In this document: piece by piece, positions 61,084 to 64,000 of the stretch
How positions within the stretch are numbered: the first letter of the stretch is position 1
Layout: every line of letters starts with the position of its first letter
Assembly: GCA_905221605.1 (NCBI GenBank)
Contig: CAJNDS010002091.1
Location: 1,342,001-1,406,000 of the forward strand
Length of the DNA: 64,000 bases
Direction of reading: 5' to 3'
Source of the DNA: Symbiodinium natans
Lineage: Eukaryota > Sar > Dinophyceae > Suessiales > Symbiodiniaceae
Translations under genes and position numbers: made by a program
The notes under the pieces: model-generated
The model's database searches: none
What the model was told of the DNA's origin: nothing
What the model saw: only the letters and a program-made list of their open reading frames with translations

Positions 61084-62108
61084 TCAATGACATTTAGCAA
61101 GCCTAGATCTGCCAAAGATCGAAACGGAGAGGTTGACCGCAAATCTGGACTGGTCGGTGTCAAGAAACCCGCGGGCCTTGCAGGCTGCAAGTTTGCATGA
61201 GGTTTGACCGTTTGCAGGCGACATAAAGAAAGAGGCGTCAATGCGCTGGCCACACCACACCACGATGCGCCCCGACAAGGCTGCTGCAGCTGCATCACAC
61301 TTGGTGATGATGCTCCGACAGGTATGACCTCTGCAGCAGTGTGGCAGTGCAGGTGCATCCCAGCGGGCATCTGAGCATGAGCGTCTCATGCAATCAAGGC
61401 ATAGACATCTGGAGTCAGTCTGTGAGCAACCGGCTCAGACATGAAGTTCCTCAGCAAACGGATGCAGTTTTTGAAGTGACTCTTGGCCAAGGGATGCTGT
61501 CTATGCTCTGAGTTGCACGCACATCAGCCACAATGCCTTCGGCTGCATTTCGCAAGATTGCACCATCTACAGAGTGCATTTCAGCTAGAAACTGAGCCTT
61601 CCATGCGGCTGACGACTTCTGCCAGTCGTCGGCTTCTCCGATCTCTGTGCCTGCAAGATGGAGTAAGCATAACAACCCCCATGCATGAAAACTAAGCTGC
61701 CAAGCTCAAAGTGCGACGAAAAGATGCGCAGCATGCGACGCCTCTCTGGCCGTGGCCTTTCTCACGTACGACACTTTCTCGAGCCAAGACCGCGTGGTTG
61801 ATGCTGACATCACGGTAAACAAGTGCCACCGTGTGCCCGTCTGACCAGCCCTTAAGATAATCAGATTTCAAATATGCGTATTGATGCAGCACCCCCTTTT
61901 TGCATCTGGAATGGCCAAGCGATCGGACTGCTCACTACTTTCGCGCAGCCACCTCTCCTGCATGCCATGTTGGAACCATCCGTGCCCGACTTGATTCGTG
62001 AGGTTAGGGTACCGGACTTGGCAACTGGGCAATCAGCTGACACTTGTTTAAACGATGCGTTCTCAGCTTTTTGGCCTGAGCTTGTGTGAGACGTCGAACA
62101 CACCACCC
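61084..62108 (-). CDS. Hypothetical protein, several exons
   Basis: Blocks: about 62060-61875, TLTSRIKSGTDGSNMACRRG then GCAKVVSSPIAWPFQMQKGG; about 61865-61770, DYLKGWSDGHTVALVYRDVS then INHAVLARESVV; 61655 to about 61530, GTEIGEADDWQKSSAAWKAQ, FLAEMHSVDGAILRNAAEGI then VAD; after a likely 46-bp GT-AG intron, about 61487-61395, SHFKNCIRLLRNFMSEPVAH then RLTPDVYALIA; 61330-61084, CRSIITKCDAAAAALSGRIV, VWCGQRIDASFFMSPANGQT and SVSIFGRSRLAKCH plus stop. Good coding character. Function not recognised. Confidence 0.45.
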
Positions 62109-62573
62109 TCACGAGGATTCCAGCTCTGCTTCCAGAATGCTTCTTAGCTTGGAGTCTTCATGCTCTTGAATCAAGGGGGCTGCAGTCTGTGCCGCAAGTA
62201 TACACCAGCTGATCGCAGAAAGGCTGCCCTGCTGCAGCCATTGCTCGGCTGAGAGTTGCTTGGGCATGTTCGAGTACGGGAATTGTGTTCGAATTACCTG
62301 CTCCATCAGGACCGGATATCGCCCGACATAATCTTTGATGATGGAGCGCTCGTGCCGCCAGAATCCCACAGACATGAGTGTGAATCCTGTCCATGCTCCC
62401 CACATGAACGGGATCAGCGGGCCCACAGCGAGCATGACGCTCAGCTGTCCACACACAAGACCAAAAGTGACCGCTCCGAATGTTGTGTATGCCATGAAGC
62501 GACCGACAAATTTGGCACGGGCTGGTACAGATATGCCAGATGCCGCAACAAGCTCAGTTAAGCCTTCCACCAT
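62109..62573 (-). CDS. Small intronless membrane protein, unknown
   Basis: Complete 154-codon frame, ATG at 62573 to TGA at 62109, apparently one exon. N-terminal helix VEGLTELVAASGISVPARAK then FVGRFMAYTTFGAVTFGLVC and LSVMLAVGPLIPFMWGAWTG: two or three membrane segments, followed by a basic/acidic C-terminal part (FWRHERSIIKDYVGRYPVLM). No family recognised. Its start lies about 30 nt after the stop of the gene to its right, again very tight packing. Confidence 0.55.
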   Translation of the reverse strand: MVEGLTELVAASGISVPARAKFVGRFMAYTTFGAVTFGLVCGQLSVMLAVGPLIPFMWGAWTGFTLMSVGFWRHERSIIKDYVGRYPVLMEQVIRTQFPYSNMPKQLSAEQWLQQGSLSAISWCILAAQTAAPLIQEHEDSKLRSILEAELESS

Positions 62574-62600
62574 TGCAGAGGCTGAGGGAGGTTCACCCTA

Positions 62601-62770
62601 GTCATTGGCAACACTTGTGTGGCGGCGGCAAAACAAGACAACGACTAAGTCAGCATCAAATCGCCCCACGAAAGTCACTGCACTGCGAAGTGATGCGGCA
62701 TTGCCCGCTCCTTCGTCTTCCGTGAGTGCCCATCCAATGGGATCATGGCCTCTAGGAAGCTGCAAAGGTC
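62601..62770 (-). CDS. C-terminal exon of a hypothetical protein
   Basis: Reads LPRGHDPIGWALTEDEGAGN, AASLRSAVTFVGRFDADLVV then VLFCRRHTSVAND and a stop near 62602. The 5' exons are not placed. 62780-63150 beyond it holds nothing clear. Confidence 0.4.
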
Positions 62771-63153
62771 AGCAGGCAGGGGGCCTCACCGACAGTGCAA
62801 GAAGAAAAAGCACAAGTGGTCTCCGGCCTCCCTGCACCTCACGAACTACTGAAGCGACTCAGGAGCCAACTGAAGTAACTGATGTCGGCGTTTTCGACGG
62901 TCAGTCCTCTCTGTTCTGTACTGTGTGCGGGTGCTGCTTGTGGGCTATTGCATTATGTCTCGCACATGCTCACACCTAAGACTCTAAGACGCCGGATTCT
63001 ACGTCATGAGCCCTTCTGCTGTCTGACATTTGTCCAGATTGTTGTACACGCATGCAAGAAAAAGAATAAACAGACTCGCCCAACCCTTCTCTCCTAGAAA
63101 CGCTGCATGCAGGAAGATACGGGGAACCCACTGATCCAAGTCCTTGGCATTGT

Positions 63154-63760
63154 TCACATGGCAGCGTCAGGGCTTCTGGGCTTCTCATGCATTGTGGTAT
63201 CGGCTACTCCCTCCTTGAGGGGCTGGCTGAGAAATCTCCATAAGTGGTGTCCCCTCAGCCACTGAGTTCTGCGTCTGCCATGGTGATGGAGTGCTCTGCT
63301 GCGACGTTGGACACAGTGCAGTTCTGAGATGCCACCAAGGAGTGGAAAACCTTCCCCGCTGAGGTGCGCCTTCAGCTTTGAGGACAGTGTGCGGATGAAG
63401 ATGGCGCGAAAGGGGCCCTGAGCGTTAAGCCCGAATCTGGTGAAGCCTGCCCGTAAGGATCTCAACCTGCGCACATCACGATGCCACCTTTTCCCTATGC
63501 CTTCGCGGATGCTGCTGATAAGCACAATTGCTGCAAGACGTGCAAGTGGACTTGGAGCTCAGGTTTGGCAGGTTTTGGCCACAGCTTGTTTTGTTCAAGC
63601 TTTGCTGCTTTGCACATGTCAATACGTCGGCGTCAGCCATCTACTCGAGATCCACGTCAGCCTTCGCAGCCGCAAGATTCGGCTAGCAGAGCCAACCGTG
63701 ACCAGAACAAGCCAGAGAGAAAACTCAGGCAGGGGCAAGGGACGCCTCCTTAGCAATTGA
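63154..63760 (-). CDS. Hypothetical basic protein
   Basis: About 63540-63310 reads LISSIREGIGKRWHRDVRRL, RSLRAGFTRFGLNAQGPFRA then IFIRTLSSKLKAHLSGEGFP and LLGGISELHC, strongly coding. An upstream frame (about 63660-63545) reads MADADVLTCAKQQSLNKTSC. The 3' continuation is not resolved. No domain recognised. 63760-64000 shows nothing. Confidence 0.4.
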
Positions 63761-64000
63761 TTCTGGGCTAGTAGCCGCAAGTAGCATCCACTGAGTGATT
63801 CCCGCGACTGAATGCAACATGTGCCGAGTGCTTGGAGCAGTCATCGACAATACCACAGCCGGCACACTATTGTTCCGATTTCGGGTGATCCACATATCGG
63901 ATCAGCTGCAGGGATGCGGAGGCGAAAGCGTCTTCAGGCTCATGCTATATTGCCGTCGCCGGCAGAACTGAATCAACGGCAGGTGGGGAAAGAGTGAGAC

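Overview
The window looks like nuclear DNA of a dinoflagellate, most likely a Symbiodiniaceae-type alga. Coding potential comes as short exon blocks joined by small introns. All 19 splice junctions I could resolve by protein continuity have a 3' AG followed by G, while the 5' dinucleotide is GT in 6, GC in 8 and GA in 5. Every convincing gene lies on the minus strand, as expected of the long unidirectional gene arrays of dinoflagellates. I see no operons, tRNA, rRNA or CRISPR. No function is known to me for many of the genes.

Layout from left to right (transcription runs right to left). 1-5.3 kb: two tandem glycosyltransferase-like paralogues, the left one cut by the window edge, with an R3H-like gene inside an intron of the right one. 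5.4-9.3 kb: weak exons, then a CTT microsatellite. 10.4-13.5 kb: a SET-domain lysine methyltransferase-like gene and a PDZ-cyclophilin gene. 13.7-16.9 kb: hypothetical genes. 17-23 kb: mostly low-complexity DNA (CCTTCCT heptamers, CTT, CA, very long poly-C-rich tracts, telomere-like words, minisatellites) around one small membrane-protein gene.

23-48.8 kb: a coiled-coil gene, an L-type lectin (ERGIC-53/VIP36-like) cargo receptor, several unknown genes including an EF-hand-like one, a SET/MYND-like candidate, an MFS transporter and an ankyrin-like gene, interrupted by degenerate tandem arrays near 28.3-29.1 and 38.5-38.9 kb. 49.5-51.2 kb: an AT-rich island followed by another array. 51.3-56.1 kb: a multi-pass membrane gene, a gp63/leishmanolysin-like M8 metalloprotease next to a GAA/CTT array, and immediately upstream of it a class I SAM-dependent methyltransferase. 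56-64 kb: more microsatellite, a Gln/Ala-repeat protein and several compact unknown membrane or soluble genes.

The genes do not form an obvious pathway; they read as a random sample of housekeeping and lineage-specific genes. The most notable content is genomic: GC-AG and GA-AG introns, GA-AG introns flanked by short direct repeats (introner-like), and several repeat families. Exon ends not given as exact are approximate, and all multi-exon models are inferred without transcript data.
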